Below are positions 5,492 to 11,311 of a stretch of DNA of 11,311 nt, piece by piece. Location: contig DAOOVW010000049.1 in assembly GCA_035370465.1 (NCBI GenBank), forward strand, positions 1 to 11,311. Direction: 5' to 3'. The stretch's first letter is position 1; the number at the start of each line of letters is the position of its first letter. Both the position numbers and the translations under genes were made by a program. This DNA comes from a bacterium (GTDB lineage: Bacteria; Ratteibacteria; UBA8468; B48-G9; JAFGKM01). Under the pieces are notes generated by a model. The model saw nothing but the letters and a program-made list of their open reading frames with translations. It was not told the DNA's origin and did not search any database.

Positions 5492-6208
5492 ATGGGAAGA
5501 GAAAGGTTTTACAGAAATATAATGAAAATAGATAATTTAAAGAAATTTGAAGTAAAAGTTAAAGAGACAGACCTTCTTATTTTTGCAGAAAAAGACATTA
5601 AAAAAGAAATTGAAGAGGAGGTAAAAAAACAAAGAAGAATTATAGAGACATATATAAAAAAGCATCCTGAATTTTATCTTTCCTTTTCTCCTGTTGATGT
5701 TGAAAATGATGAAGAAATAATAAAACTTATGTCAATTTCATCCAAATTAACAAAAACAGGACCAATGGCTTCTGTTGCAGGATGTATCTCAGAAGTTATC
5801 GGGAAGAAATTTTTATCAATTTCAAAAGAAATATTTATTGAAAATGGGGGGGATATTTTTATGAATTTAAAAAATGAGGTTAAAATTGGTATTTATGCAG
5901 GGAGTTCCCCTTTTTCAATGAAAATAGGTATAAAAATTAAAAAAGATGGTCCATATGGTATAGCAACATCAAGTGGAACAGTTGGACATTCTTTCAGTTA
6001 TGGGGATGCAGATGCAGTAACTATAATTTCAAGTTCTGCCACTTTCGCTGATGGAGCAGCAACTTACTTTGGAAACCTTATAAAAGGTAAAATTGATAAA
6101 GAGGTAATTGAAAAAGAAATTGAAAATTTTCCATTTGTTGATGGAATTTTAATTATAAGAGGAAAGGAACTTTTTGTATGGGGAAATATGGAATTGGTAA
6201 AATTTTAA
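5492..6208 (+). CDS. UPF0280 family protein (ApbE-like fold)
   Basis: This 238-residue protein matches the uncharacterised UPF0280 family (COG2122), which is related to ApbE, the flavin transferase, but has no assigned reaction. Diagnostic stretches are ERFYRN near the N-terminus, KTGPMASVAG (88-97), ENGGDIF (117-123), SSGTVGHSFSYGDADAVT (160-177) and ADGAAT (186-191). The glycine-rich and acidic blocks are in the order expected for the family and the length is normal, so the protein appears complete. The start has AAGGAAGGG just upstream. It overlaps the next gene by 31 nt, so the two are probably co-expressed. No signal peptide is seen, in contrast to classical ApbE lipoproteins. Family membership is firm; function is unknown. 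Confidence 0.88.
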   Translation: MGRERFYRNIMKIDNLKKFEVKVKETDLLIFAEKDIKKEIEEEVKKQRRIIETYIKKHPEFYLSFSPVDVENDEEIIKLMSISSKLTKTGPMASVAGCISEVIGKKFLSISKEIFIENGGDIFMNLKNEVKIGIYAGSSPFSMKIGIKIKKDGPYGIATSSGTVGHSFSYGDADAVTIISSSATFADGAATYFGNLIKGKIDKEVIEKEIENFPFVDGILIIRGKELFVWGNMELVKF

Positions 6209-6738
6209 AAAAGAGAAGTACTTTTGGATGGCTTTTTTTTGTTGTAATTGCTATTTTTGGAAAGGGGAATTTAAAACAGATTTTAATTGGTTTTTTTATA
6301 GTGGTAATTGGAGAGTTTTTCAGAACTTTTGCCTCTGGAATTATAAAGAAAAACCAGGAAGTAGCAAAAGATGGTCCCTATAAATGGTGCAGACATCCTT
6401 TATATTTTGGAAGTTTTTTAATTTCAACAGGGCTTCTAATTTCATCTTTTAATATAGTTCCTCTTTATAATATAATTCCTCTTATTTATTTTTTAATTTT
6501 TTTCCCATTGTTTTATATACCAACGATGAAAAATGAAGAGAAATTTTTAAAAGAAAAATTTGGAGAAGAATATACTGTCTATTCAAAAAATGTTCCTGCT
6601 TTTTTCCCATTGTTTAAAAAAACAAAAAAAGAAAATTTTTCTTTCACACAAGTCAAAAAAAATTCTGAATATTACAACTGGATTGCTATTTTTCTTGTTT
6701 ATTTGGTCCTTGTTTTGAAATTATTAATAATTTATTGA
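6178..6738 (+). CDS. Membrane methyltransferase of the ICMT/PEMT-like family
   Basis: This is a 186-residue integral membrane protein with about four or five hydrophobic segments (roughly 16-30, 33-50, 76-92, 95-114 and 167-185). The family-typical SAM-binding pattern is present: KDGPYKWCRHPLYFGSFL (64-81, with GPY and RHP) followed by E120/E121, FGEEYTVYSK (128-137) and a PAFFP end. Such enzymes methylate isoprenylcysteine in eukaryotes; in bacteria they act on lipids or unknown small or membrane substrates, so the substrate here is open. ATG 6178 is inside the UPF0280 gene, giving a 31-nt overlap; no later in-frame start preserves the first hydrophobic segment. No strong ribosome binding site is seen, which fits translational coupling. 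The gene ends 107 nt before the rpsB promoter. Confidence 0.8.
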   Translation: MGKYGIGKILKKRSTFGWLFFVVIAIFGKGNLKQILIGFFIVVIGEFFRTFASGIIKKNQEVAKDGPYKWCRHPLYFGSFLISTGLLISSFNIVPLYNIIPLIYFLIFFPLFYIPTMKNEEKFLKEKFGEEYTVYSKNVPAFFPLFKKTKKENFSFTQVKKNSEYYNWIAIFLVYLVLVLKLLIIY

Positions 6739-6845
6739 TAGGAAATTATTATTTCAAGTTCTGTTATAATAAGGAACTAATATAATTTATTATTTTTCAA
6801 TATATGCGTTGATTTTCCTTTTTTTTTATGTTAAAGTAAATAATG

Positions 6846-6875
6846 TTGACATTATTTTGGGAAATTTAGTAAAAT
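6846..6875 (+). promoter_or_regulatory. Sigma70-type promoter for rpsB-tsf
   Basis: A perfect TTGACA at 6846-6851 and TAAAAT at 6870-6875 are spaced by 18 bp. Transcription would start near 6882, leaving a leader of only about 33 nt before the rpsB ATG, with AAGGAT as the ribosome binding site at 6903-6908. That leader is too short for the structured S2 autoregulatory leaders known in some bacteria. Confidence 0.7.
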
Positions 6876-6914
6876 AATTAGAATTAACTTTAAAAATAAA
6901 AAAGGATAATAATT

Positions 6915-7682
6915 ATGGAAATTGAAATTCAGAATTTGTTAGAAGCGGGTGTTTATTTTGGACATCCATCAAGACAGTTTGACCCTCGTATAAAACCATA
7001 CTTATATGGTAGAAGACAGGGAATATACATTATTGATATTGAAAAAACCATTGAAAAATTAAAAGAGGCAGGGGAATTTTTAAAAAAAGTCGCTGCAAAT
7101 GGAGGAAAAATTTTATTGGTTGGGACAAAAAAACAGGCACAGACAATAATAAAGGAAATTGGGGAAAAATGTGAAATGCCTTATGTAAATTATAGATGGA
7201 TTGGTGGTACTTTAACAAATTTTAATGAAATAAGAAAAAGAATTAACCGCCTAAAGGAAATTGAGGACTATGAAAAATCAGGAAAAATAAATCTCTACAC
7301 AAAGAAAGAAGCACAACTACTAATGAAAGAAAAAGAGGATTTGTTAAAAAAGTTTGGTGGTATAAGAGATATGGAAAGTTTTCCTGATGCGATTGTTGTT
7401 GTTGATGTGAGAAGGGAAATAAATGCAATAAAAGAAGCAAAAAAAGCAAATATTCCAATAGTTGGTATTGTTGATACAAATGGCAATCCCGAAATAGTTG
7501 ACTATCCTATTCCAGGAAACGACGATGGATTTAAATCAATCAATTTGTTACTCTCGGTTATTTCTGAATATATATTGGAAGGTAAAAAAGAAGGTGCATA
7601 TGTAGTTGAAGAAAAGAATAAAGAATCAAAAGAAGATAATAAGGGAGAAAAAAGTACAAAAGAGGAGAAAAATGAAAGCTGA
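6915..7682 (+). CDS. rpsB: 30S ribosomal protein S2
   Basis: This 255-residue protein is a complete S2, a head/platform-side component of the small subunit needed for assembly and S1 docking. Recognisable blocks are LLEAGVYFGHPSRQFDP (8-24), KPYLYGRRQGIYIIDIEKT (27-45), VGTKKQAQ (69-76), YRWIGGTLTNF (93-103), FPDAIVVVDV (156-165) and DTNGNPEIVDYPIPGNDD (187-204). Compared with the usual GVHFGHQ, residue 14 is Tyr for His and residue 18 is Pro for Gln. The C-terminus (about 225-255) is a lysine/glutamate-rich tail likely to be disordered. The gene follows a clear promoter and overlaps tsf by 11 nt, the conserved rpsB-tsf order. Identification is certain. Confidence 0.98.
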   Translation: MEIEIQNLLEAGVYFGHPSRQFDPRIKPYLYGRRQGIYIIDIEKTIEKLKEAGEFLKKVAANGGKILLVGTKKQAQTIIKEIGEKCEMPYVNYRWIGGTLTNFNEIRKRINRLKEIEDYEKSGKINLYTKKEAQLLMKEKEDLLKKFGGIRDMESFPDAIVVVDVRREINAIKEAKKANIPIVGIVDTNGNPEIVDYPIPGNDDGFKSINLLLSVISEYILEGKKEGAYVVEEKNKESKEDNKGEKSTKEEKNES

Positions 7683-8259
7683 TATAGATAAAATAAAGGA
7701 ATTAAGAGAAAAAACTTCATTAAGCGTTATGGAGTGTAAAAATGCCCTTGAAAAAACAGGTGGTGATTTGGAAAAAGCACTGGAATATTTAAAAAAGAGG
7801 GGATTTGAAATGTCAGAAAAAAAAGAATCAAGAGAAACAAAAGAAGGACTTATTGGCTCTTATGTTCATATAAATGGAAAAGTTGGTACATTGGTAGAAG
7901 TAAATTGTGAAAGTGATTTTGTCAGTAGAAATGAAGAATTTAAAGAACTCGTAAAAAATATCTGCTTGCAGATAACAGCAACAGGCCCAAAATATATTGA
8001 TAGGAATTCTGTTCCTGATGAAGAAAAAAATAAAATAAAAGATATAGTTAAAGAAGAATTTAAAGATAAAAAAGAAGAAATAATAGAAAAAATTATTGAA
8101 GGCAAATTAAATGATTTTTATAAAGAAAATGTTTTACTTGACCAGATTTATGTTAAAGATGAAAATATAACTGTGAACGAATATATAAAATCAAAAATTG
8201 CAAAATTAGGGGAAAATATAAAAGTAAAAAGGTTTTCAAGATTTGAAATTGGAGAATAA
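7672..8259 (+). CDS. tsf: Translation elongation factor Ts
   Basis: EF-Ts exchanges GDP for GTP on EF-Tu. The 195-residue length is that of the short form (as in Thermus or Thermotoga) with one core subdomain, not the longer E. coli form of about 280. Residues 1-45 form the UBA-like N-terminal domain, including LREKTSLSVMECKNAL (11-26). The second signature is VEVNCESDFVSRNEEF (75-90), where the usual TDFV is SDFV. ATG 7672 is supported by AGGAG at 7663-7667 and by the correct N-terminus MKADIDKIKELREKT; an in-frame ATG at 7606 lies within the rpsB coding sequence and lacks homology. The start overlaps the end of rpsB by 11 nt, so the two are coupled. Confidence 0.97.
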   Translation: MKADIDKIKELREKTSLSVMECKNALEKTGGDLEKALEYLKKRGFEMSEKKESRETKEGLIGSYVHINGKVGTLVEVNCESDFVSRNEEFKELVKNICLQITATGPKYIDRNSVPDEEKNKIKDIVKEEFKDKKEEIIEKIIEGKLNDFYKENVLLDQIYVKDENITVNEYIKSKIAKLGENIKVKRFSRFEIGE

Positions 8260-8280
8260 AATTTAAGAAAGGAGGAGAGT

Positions 8281-8553
8281 ATGGAATTTGAAATTGGATA
8301 TATGCTGGCATTAGTAATTGTTGGTCTTTCTTTTATTGGTTTTTTTCTTGCAATGATGATTAACGAGATTAATAAGAAGAAAGGAGTAGTAATTTTTATT
8401 CTATCACTCATACTTTTTGGATTTGGAATTTACTATTATTATGTTGTAGGCCAATGGCAAAAAATGAAAGGAGGTCCATCAGTTAACAAATTTAATTATT
8501 ACTTAAATATTTATAGTCCTTCTCCTTCAATACTTCCTTATGAAAACAATTAA
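8281..8553 (+). CDS. Small two-helix membrane protein, unknown function
   Basis: I do not recognise this 90-residue protein. It has two hydrophobic helices (about 7-27 and 35-55) joined by a basic turn, NEINKKKG, and a polar C-terminal tail of about 35 residues. A strong AAGGAGG at 8269-8275 sits 5 nt before the ATG, 21 nt after tsf, so it is a real gene and part of the rpsB transcript. Its last 14 nt overlap the start of the DUF3857 protein gene, which lacks its own clear ribosome binding site, so translation of this gene probably feeds into the next. The tight pairing suggests a link in function, but no specific role can be assigned. Confidence 0.75.
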   Translation: MEFEIGYMLALVIVGLSFIGFFLAMMINEINKKKGVVIFILSLILFGFGIYYYYVVGQWQKMKGGPSVNKFNYYLNIYSPSPSILPYENN

Positions 8554-10414
8554 AATTTTCAAGTTATGGTTTTTCGTCTTTTTTAGTTTTATTTTTTATG
8601 TTTTTCCCCAAAATAATTTTTCTTATGATGAAGAATCTTCTGTTTATTTACTTGATTATGCCAAAGTTGAGGTTGATTCAAACTTTAAAAGCAAAACATT
8701 AATACATCAAAAAATAAAAATAATCGGACAAAAGGGAAAAAGATTTGCAGAGTTGAGAATACCCTATGATGCTGACCGACAAAAAGTAAAAATAATATCT
8801 GCACTTACAATTACTCCTGAAGGAAAAATTCTTAAAGCGACTAAAGAAAATATAAAAATTGTTACACCAGCAGAACTAACTGAATATACTGCTCTTTATC
8901 CAGGAGTAAAAACAATTTGTGTTAATCTTCCAGGAGTAGAAATAGGCAGTACAGTTGAATATAAATATGAAATATATACATCCAGACCACTTATAAATGG
9001 ACATTTTTATGATGGATTTTACTTCCAGTCAGTAGAACCATTTCTAATTTCTAAATACGAACTTAAAATTCCCAAAAAAATAAAAATTTTTATATATGAA
9101 GAAGGGATTAAGTTAAAAGAAAAAAAAGAATCTTCTGCTTACACAACATATATCTGGGAAAATAATAATGCTAATCCAATTATAGAAGAACCATTTATGC
9201 CCCCACTTTATGAAATTGTTCCAAGGGTTTATATAACAACATTCAATTCCTGGGAAGAAATTGGCAAGTGGTATTACAATCTATCAAAAGATTGTTCAAA
9301 ACCAGATGAAAACATTATAAAAAAAGTAAATGAATTGATTGAGGATAAAAAAACTGAAGAAGAAAAAATTTCTGCAATATATAACTTTGTCTGTCAGAAA
9401 ATAAGGTATGTTGGAGTTGAACTTGGCCCATATGGTTTTAAACCGCATGATGCAAAAGATGTCTTTCACTTAAAATATGGTGATTGTAAAGATAAAGCCA
9501 ATCTTATGAAAACAATGCTTGAAATTGCTGGAATAAAATCATATATCACCCTTGTAAATACCGATGGAAAAATAGAAAAAGATATTCCTTTCCCAGGACA
9601 GTTCAATCATGCAATAGTTGCAATAGAAAATAATAATAATTTTCTTTTTCTTGACCCTACATCTGAGGTTTATCGTTTTCCTCAAATACCTCCATCAGAC
9701 CAGAATAAGTATGTTCTAATTTCCAAACCAGGATTACCTCTTGAAAAAACACCTCTTTTTGCTCCTGAAGAAAATTACATAAAAAGGAAAATAAATACAA
9801 CCTTATATGAAAATGGAGATATGCTATCCAATGTAGAAATAGAAACAAATGGTTTATATGATGCTATTTTTAGAAGTAGTTTTATATATCTTAAAGATAT
9901 TGAAAGACAAAGGGCGCTTTCTTCTGAACTAAATAGTATTCTCCCTGGAACTAATTTAATTTCATTTGAAATTGAGGGAATTGAAAATTTAGAAAAAAAT
10001 GTTATAGAAAAATATTCATTTAAAACAAACTCATTTGCAACCGTAATAGCAGAACATAAAATAATTTTTACCCCTGGAATAATAGACACACTTAAAGATA
10101 CTTCTATTGTCTCATTAGAAAAAAGAAATTTTCCATTAAGATTTGGTTATCTTTTTAAGAAAGAAGAAATTGTAGTTTATACACTTCCTGAAAATTTTAA
10201 AGTTGAGATTTTACCTTCTCCTATTGAAATTGATAATAACTTTGCTACTTTTAAATATGAAATAAAAGAAAATGATGGGAAAATTTATTATAGAAGAATT
10301 TTTGAAATTAAAAAGGATGAAATAACGATAGATGAATACAATGATTTTAGAAATTTTTATAGAACCGTATCAAAAATTGACCGCCTTCCAGTTATTCTTA
10401 CAAAAATTGAATGA
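8540..10414 (+). CDS. Exported DUF3857 / transglutaminase-like protein
   Basis: This 624-residue protein begins with a signal peptide or membrane anchor: MKTIKIFK followed by a hydrophobic stretch to about residue 23. Residues about 35-215 fit DUF3857, with the block IPYDADRQKVKIISALTITP (74-93) and LPGVEIGSTVEYKYEIY (130-146). Residues about 265-380 are a transglutaminase-like papain-fold core with an apparent triad C316 (KYGDCKDKANLM), H357 (FNHAIV) and D372 (FLDPTS). The rest, about 400-624, is beta-rich and probably the DUF3858-type C-terminal region. With the triad intact it could be a protease, peptidase or cross-linking enzyme acting outside the cytoplasm; the substrate is unknown. Its start overlaps the upstream membrane protein gene by 14 nt without a clear ribosome binding site. 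It faces the HU-like gene. Confidence 0.85.
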   Translation: MKTIKIFKLWFFVFFSFIFYVFPQNNFSYDEESSVYLLDYAKVEVDSNFKSKTLIHQKIKIIGQKGKRFAELRIPYDADRQKVKIISALTITPEGKILKATKENIKIVTPAELTEYTALYPGVKTICVNLPGVEIGSTVEYKYEIYTSRPLINGHFYDGFYFQSVEPFLISKYELKIPKKIKIFIYEEGIKLKEKKESSAYTTYIWENNNANPIIEEPFMPPLYEIVPRVYITTFNSWEEIGKWYYNLSKDCSKPDENIIKKVNELIEDKKTEEEKISAIYNFVCQKIRYVGVELGPYGFKPHDAKDVFHLKYGDCKDKANLMKTMLEIAGIKSYITLVNTDGKIEKDIPFPGQFNHAIVAIENNNNFLFLDPTSEVYRFPQIPPSDQNKYVLISKPGLPLEKTPLFAPEENYIKRKINTTLYENGDMLSNVEIETNGLYDAIFRSSFIYLKDIERQRALSSELNSILPGTNLISFEIEGIENLEKNVIEKYSFKTNSFATVIAEHKIIFTPGIIDTLKDTSIVSLEKRNFPLRFGYLFKKEEIVVYTLPENFKVEILPSPIEIDNNFATFKYEIKENDGKIYYRRIFEIKKDEITIDEYNDFRNFYRTVSKIDRLPVILTKIE

Positions 10415-10485
10415 TTCATTTTTACTTTCTTTAAATGGGTTTTTCATTTCCATCTTAAACGAACAAGATGAAAGAAACATAATTG

Positions 10486-10513
10486 AAAAAATTAACAAAA
10501 GTATTAATTTTTT
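10486..10513. terminator. Possible bidirectional terminator between convergent genes
   Basis: A perfect 10-bp inverted repeat, AAAAAATTAA (10486-10495) and TTAATTTTTT (10504-10513), has an 8-nt loop. It has A-runs and T-runs at its ends as a two-way terminator would, and it lies exactly between the convergent DUF3857 gene and HU-like gene. The stem has no G or C, so it is thermodynamically weak and the call is tentative. Confidence 0.4.
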
Positions 10514-10791
10514 CATTCTTCGTCTCCTCTATTTTTTTTGCTTAATGATGGTTTAAAAATAAGTTTTTCACCTTCTGGAATAATAATTTCCTCACCTGTT
10601 TTTAAATTTCTGCCAATTTTCCTTTTCCTTTTCTTAAAATAGAAAACACCAAATCTTCTTAATTCTACTCTTTCTTTTTCTTTAAATGCCTCTGAAACAA
10701 CTGATAAAAATTCATCAACCACTCTCCTCACAAGATGCCTATTCAAGCCAGTTCTTTCTGCAATTTTTTCTATTATTTCTTTTTTGACCAT
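10513..10791 (-). CDS. HU/IHF-family nucleoid DNA-bending protein
   Basis: This 92-residue protein is the normal length for HU. It has the N-terminal helical dimerisation region MVKKEIIEKIAERTGL (1-16), the RRFGVFYFKKRKRKIGRN block (45-62) and TGEEIIIPEGEKLIFKPS (65-82). The DNA-binding beta arm tip normally carries the intercalating proline of RNP at position 63; here it is Leu (GRNLKTGEE), which should reduce or change DNA kinking. The C-terminal tail KKNRGDEE is slightly longer than usual. The ATG has only a weak AGAG upstream. A 9-bp-arm palindrome sits 18 nt upstream of the start. The gene is convergent with the DUF3857 protein gene. Confidence 0.93.
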   Translation of the reverse strand: MVKKEIIEKIAERTGLNRHLVRRVVDEFLSVVSEAFKEKERVELRRFGVFYFKKRKRKIGRNLKTGEEIIIPEGEKLIFKPSLSKKNRGDEE

Positions 10792-10808
10792 TTTTTATCT
10801 CTATATTC

Positions 10809-10829
10809 TGTGGAGGACTGTCCTCCACA
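10809..10829. promoter_or_regulatory. Perfect palindrome upstream of the HU-like gene
   Basis: TGTGGAGGA (10809-10817) and TCCTCCACA (10821-10829) are perfect 9-bp arms around a 3-nt centre, 18 nt from the HU start codon. There is no T-tract on the minus strand, so it does not look like a terminator. It could be an operator, an mRNA leader hairpin, or the end of the neighbouring tandem repeat. Confidence 0.5.
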
Positions 10830-10835
10830 ATATCA

Positions 10836-10930
10836 CACCCGCTGGGATTGTTCTTGTTCATCACAATCCCTTACTTCGCTCCCTTCAACTTCCTCTTCAA
10901 TGATGTCAATTATGCCGGAGGAGGGAGTTG
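10836..10930 (-). repeat. 95-bp tandem repeat unit 1, ending in a tRNA-Leu 3' fragment
   Basis: This unit matches 10964-11058 at 93 of 95 positions by my alignment (differences at 10856 and in the CGCTCCC stretch), with a 128-bp period. Its right end (10913-10930) is identical to the last 18 nt of the tRNA-Leu gene, including the discriminator base. The T-stem-like GAGGG...CCCTC pairing continues into the 33-bp spacer (10931-10963), so it may be a decayed tRNA 3' half. It contains a hairpin GGGATTGT/ACAATCCC (10844-10870). Confidence 0.85.
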
Positions 10931-10963
10931 GCGCCCTCGCATCCCACAACTGCTCGGGTCGGC

Positions 10964-11058
10964 CACCCGCTGGGATTGTTCTTATTCATCACAATCCCTT
11001 ACTTCGCTCCCCTCAACTTCCTCTTCAATGATGTCAATTATGCCGGAGGAGGGAGTTG
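10964..11058 (-). repeat. 95-bp tandem repeat unit 2, overlapping the intact tRNA-Leu
   Basis: The second unit, with the hairpin arms GGGATTGT (10972-10979) and ACAATCCC (10991-10998), runs into the intact tRNA-Leu gene. Its last 18 nt are the tRNA acceptor and T-arm 3' strands. The duplication therefore covers the tRNA 3' end and 77 nt of downstream sequence. Confidence 0.85.
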
Positions 11059-11126
11059 AACCCTCACGGAGTTTAAGCTCCACCGGATTTTGAGTCCGGC
11101 GCGTCTGCCAGTTCCACCACTCCGGC
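11041..11126 (-). tRNA. tRNA-Leu (anticodon CAA)
   Basis: An 86-nt class II tRNA on the minus strand. The acceptor stem GCCGGAG pairs fully with CTCCGGC, followed by discriminator A. The D arm closes GTG/CGC. The anticodon stem CCGGA/TCCGG has loop CTCAAAA, giving anticodon CAA (11090-11092), which reads UUG. The long variable arm GGAG-CTTAAA-CTCC and the T arm GAGGG-TTCAACT-CCCTC are typical of tRNA-Leu. CCA is not encoded; TAATTG follows the discriminator. Confidence 0.96.
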
Positions 11127-11311
11127 TGTACTCTTCTTTTACAGCTCTACTGACGACCTATATTCTTACAAAATTTCTCTGCTTGTCACAGTTGTGCTAC
11201 AATTTTCTTCTTTTTTACTTCTTTTTCTATAATTGCTGTTTTTTTCTCGTTTGCTCAAATTTTTCACTCTCATCCGCACCAGCTCGGCGTAAGCAAATCA
11301 TAGTGAAGTAT
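11127..11311. other. Window edge, no gene assigned
   Basis: This 185-nt stretch upstream of tRNA-Leu is AT-rich and pyrimidine-rich on the plus strand. It should hold the tRNA promoter on the minus strand, but I see no convincing -35/-10 pair. A minus-strand frame is open from 11310 to a stop at 11227-11229, too short and unlike anything I know to call a partial gene. Confidence 0.4.

Noticed and set aside
6746..6772. Hairpin TTATTAT/ATAATAA after the ICMT-type gene as a terminator
   Set aside because: The 7-bp stem is all A/T with a 13-nt loop and no T-tract, which is expected by chance in this composition.
10484..10546. TTG-initiated plus-strand frame encoding a signal-peptide-like stretch
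   Set aside because: It is about 20 codons, lies mostly opposite the 3' end of the HU-like gene and stops at once. The A/T-rich inverted repeat explains the pattern.
10735..11093. Plus-strand frames of 81-98 codons across the tRNA and tandem repeat
   Set aside because: They translate the antisense of HU, the repeat units and the tRNA; the duplicated peptide segments simply mirror the DNA repeat.
11227..11310. Possible partial minus-strand gene at the right edge
   Set aside because: Only 27 codons, with no recognisable motif and low-complexity content; it cannot be told apart from chance.

Overview
The window is AT-rich and bacterial. It carries rpsB-tsf, a short (195-residue) EF-Ts, an HU-like protein and a class II tRNA-Leu without an encoded CCA. 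Intergenic spaces hold GC-richer, hairpin-forming dispersed repeats. Together with two little-studied families (UPF0280 and a ThiI-like PP-loop/NFACT-R protein), this suggests an uncultured candidate-phylum bacterium. I cannot assign a phylum from sequence alone.

Layout. (1) 41-781: a promoter and a VapBC-type toxin-antitoxin pair, an RHH antitoxin followed by a PIN-domain toxin. (2) 782-1716: no gene, but a block of repeats bracketed by two identical 22-bp direct repeats. (3) 1717-3788, minus strand: a HEPN-like protein and then a 386-residue protein that joins a YaaA-like (DUF328) domain to a C-terminal RelE/ParE-like toxin domain. This pair lies between inverted copies of the same dispersed repeat (1060-1143 and 3804-3916). 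(4) 4037-5014: a predicted tRNA/RNA thiolation enzyme, PP-loop plus NFACT-R. (5) 5015-5491: three more repeat copies in a row. (6) 5492-6738: a UPF0280 (ApbE-like) gene overlapping an ICMT-type membrane methyltransferase gene. (7) 6846-10414: a clear promoter followed by rpsB, tsf, a 90-residue membrane protein and a secreted DUF3857/transglutaminase protein, tightly packed as one probable operon. (8) 10513-11126, minus strand: an HU-like gene preceded by a tandem duplication that includes the 3' end of tRNA-Leu(CAA), then the intact tRNA.

The left third (VapBC, the YaaA-RelE fusion and the HEPN-like gene among repeats) is an accessory, toxin-rich region. The right two thirds is mostly core translation and nucleoid genes. 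The strongest candidates for something little described are the YaaA-RelE fusion with no visible antitoxin, its placement with the HEPN-like gene between inverted repeats, and the multi-copy composite repeat.
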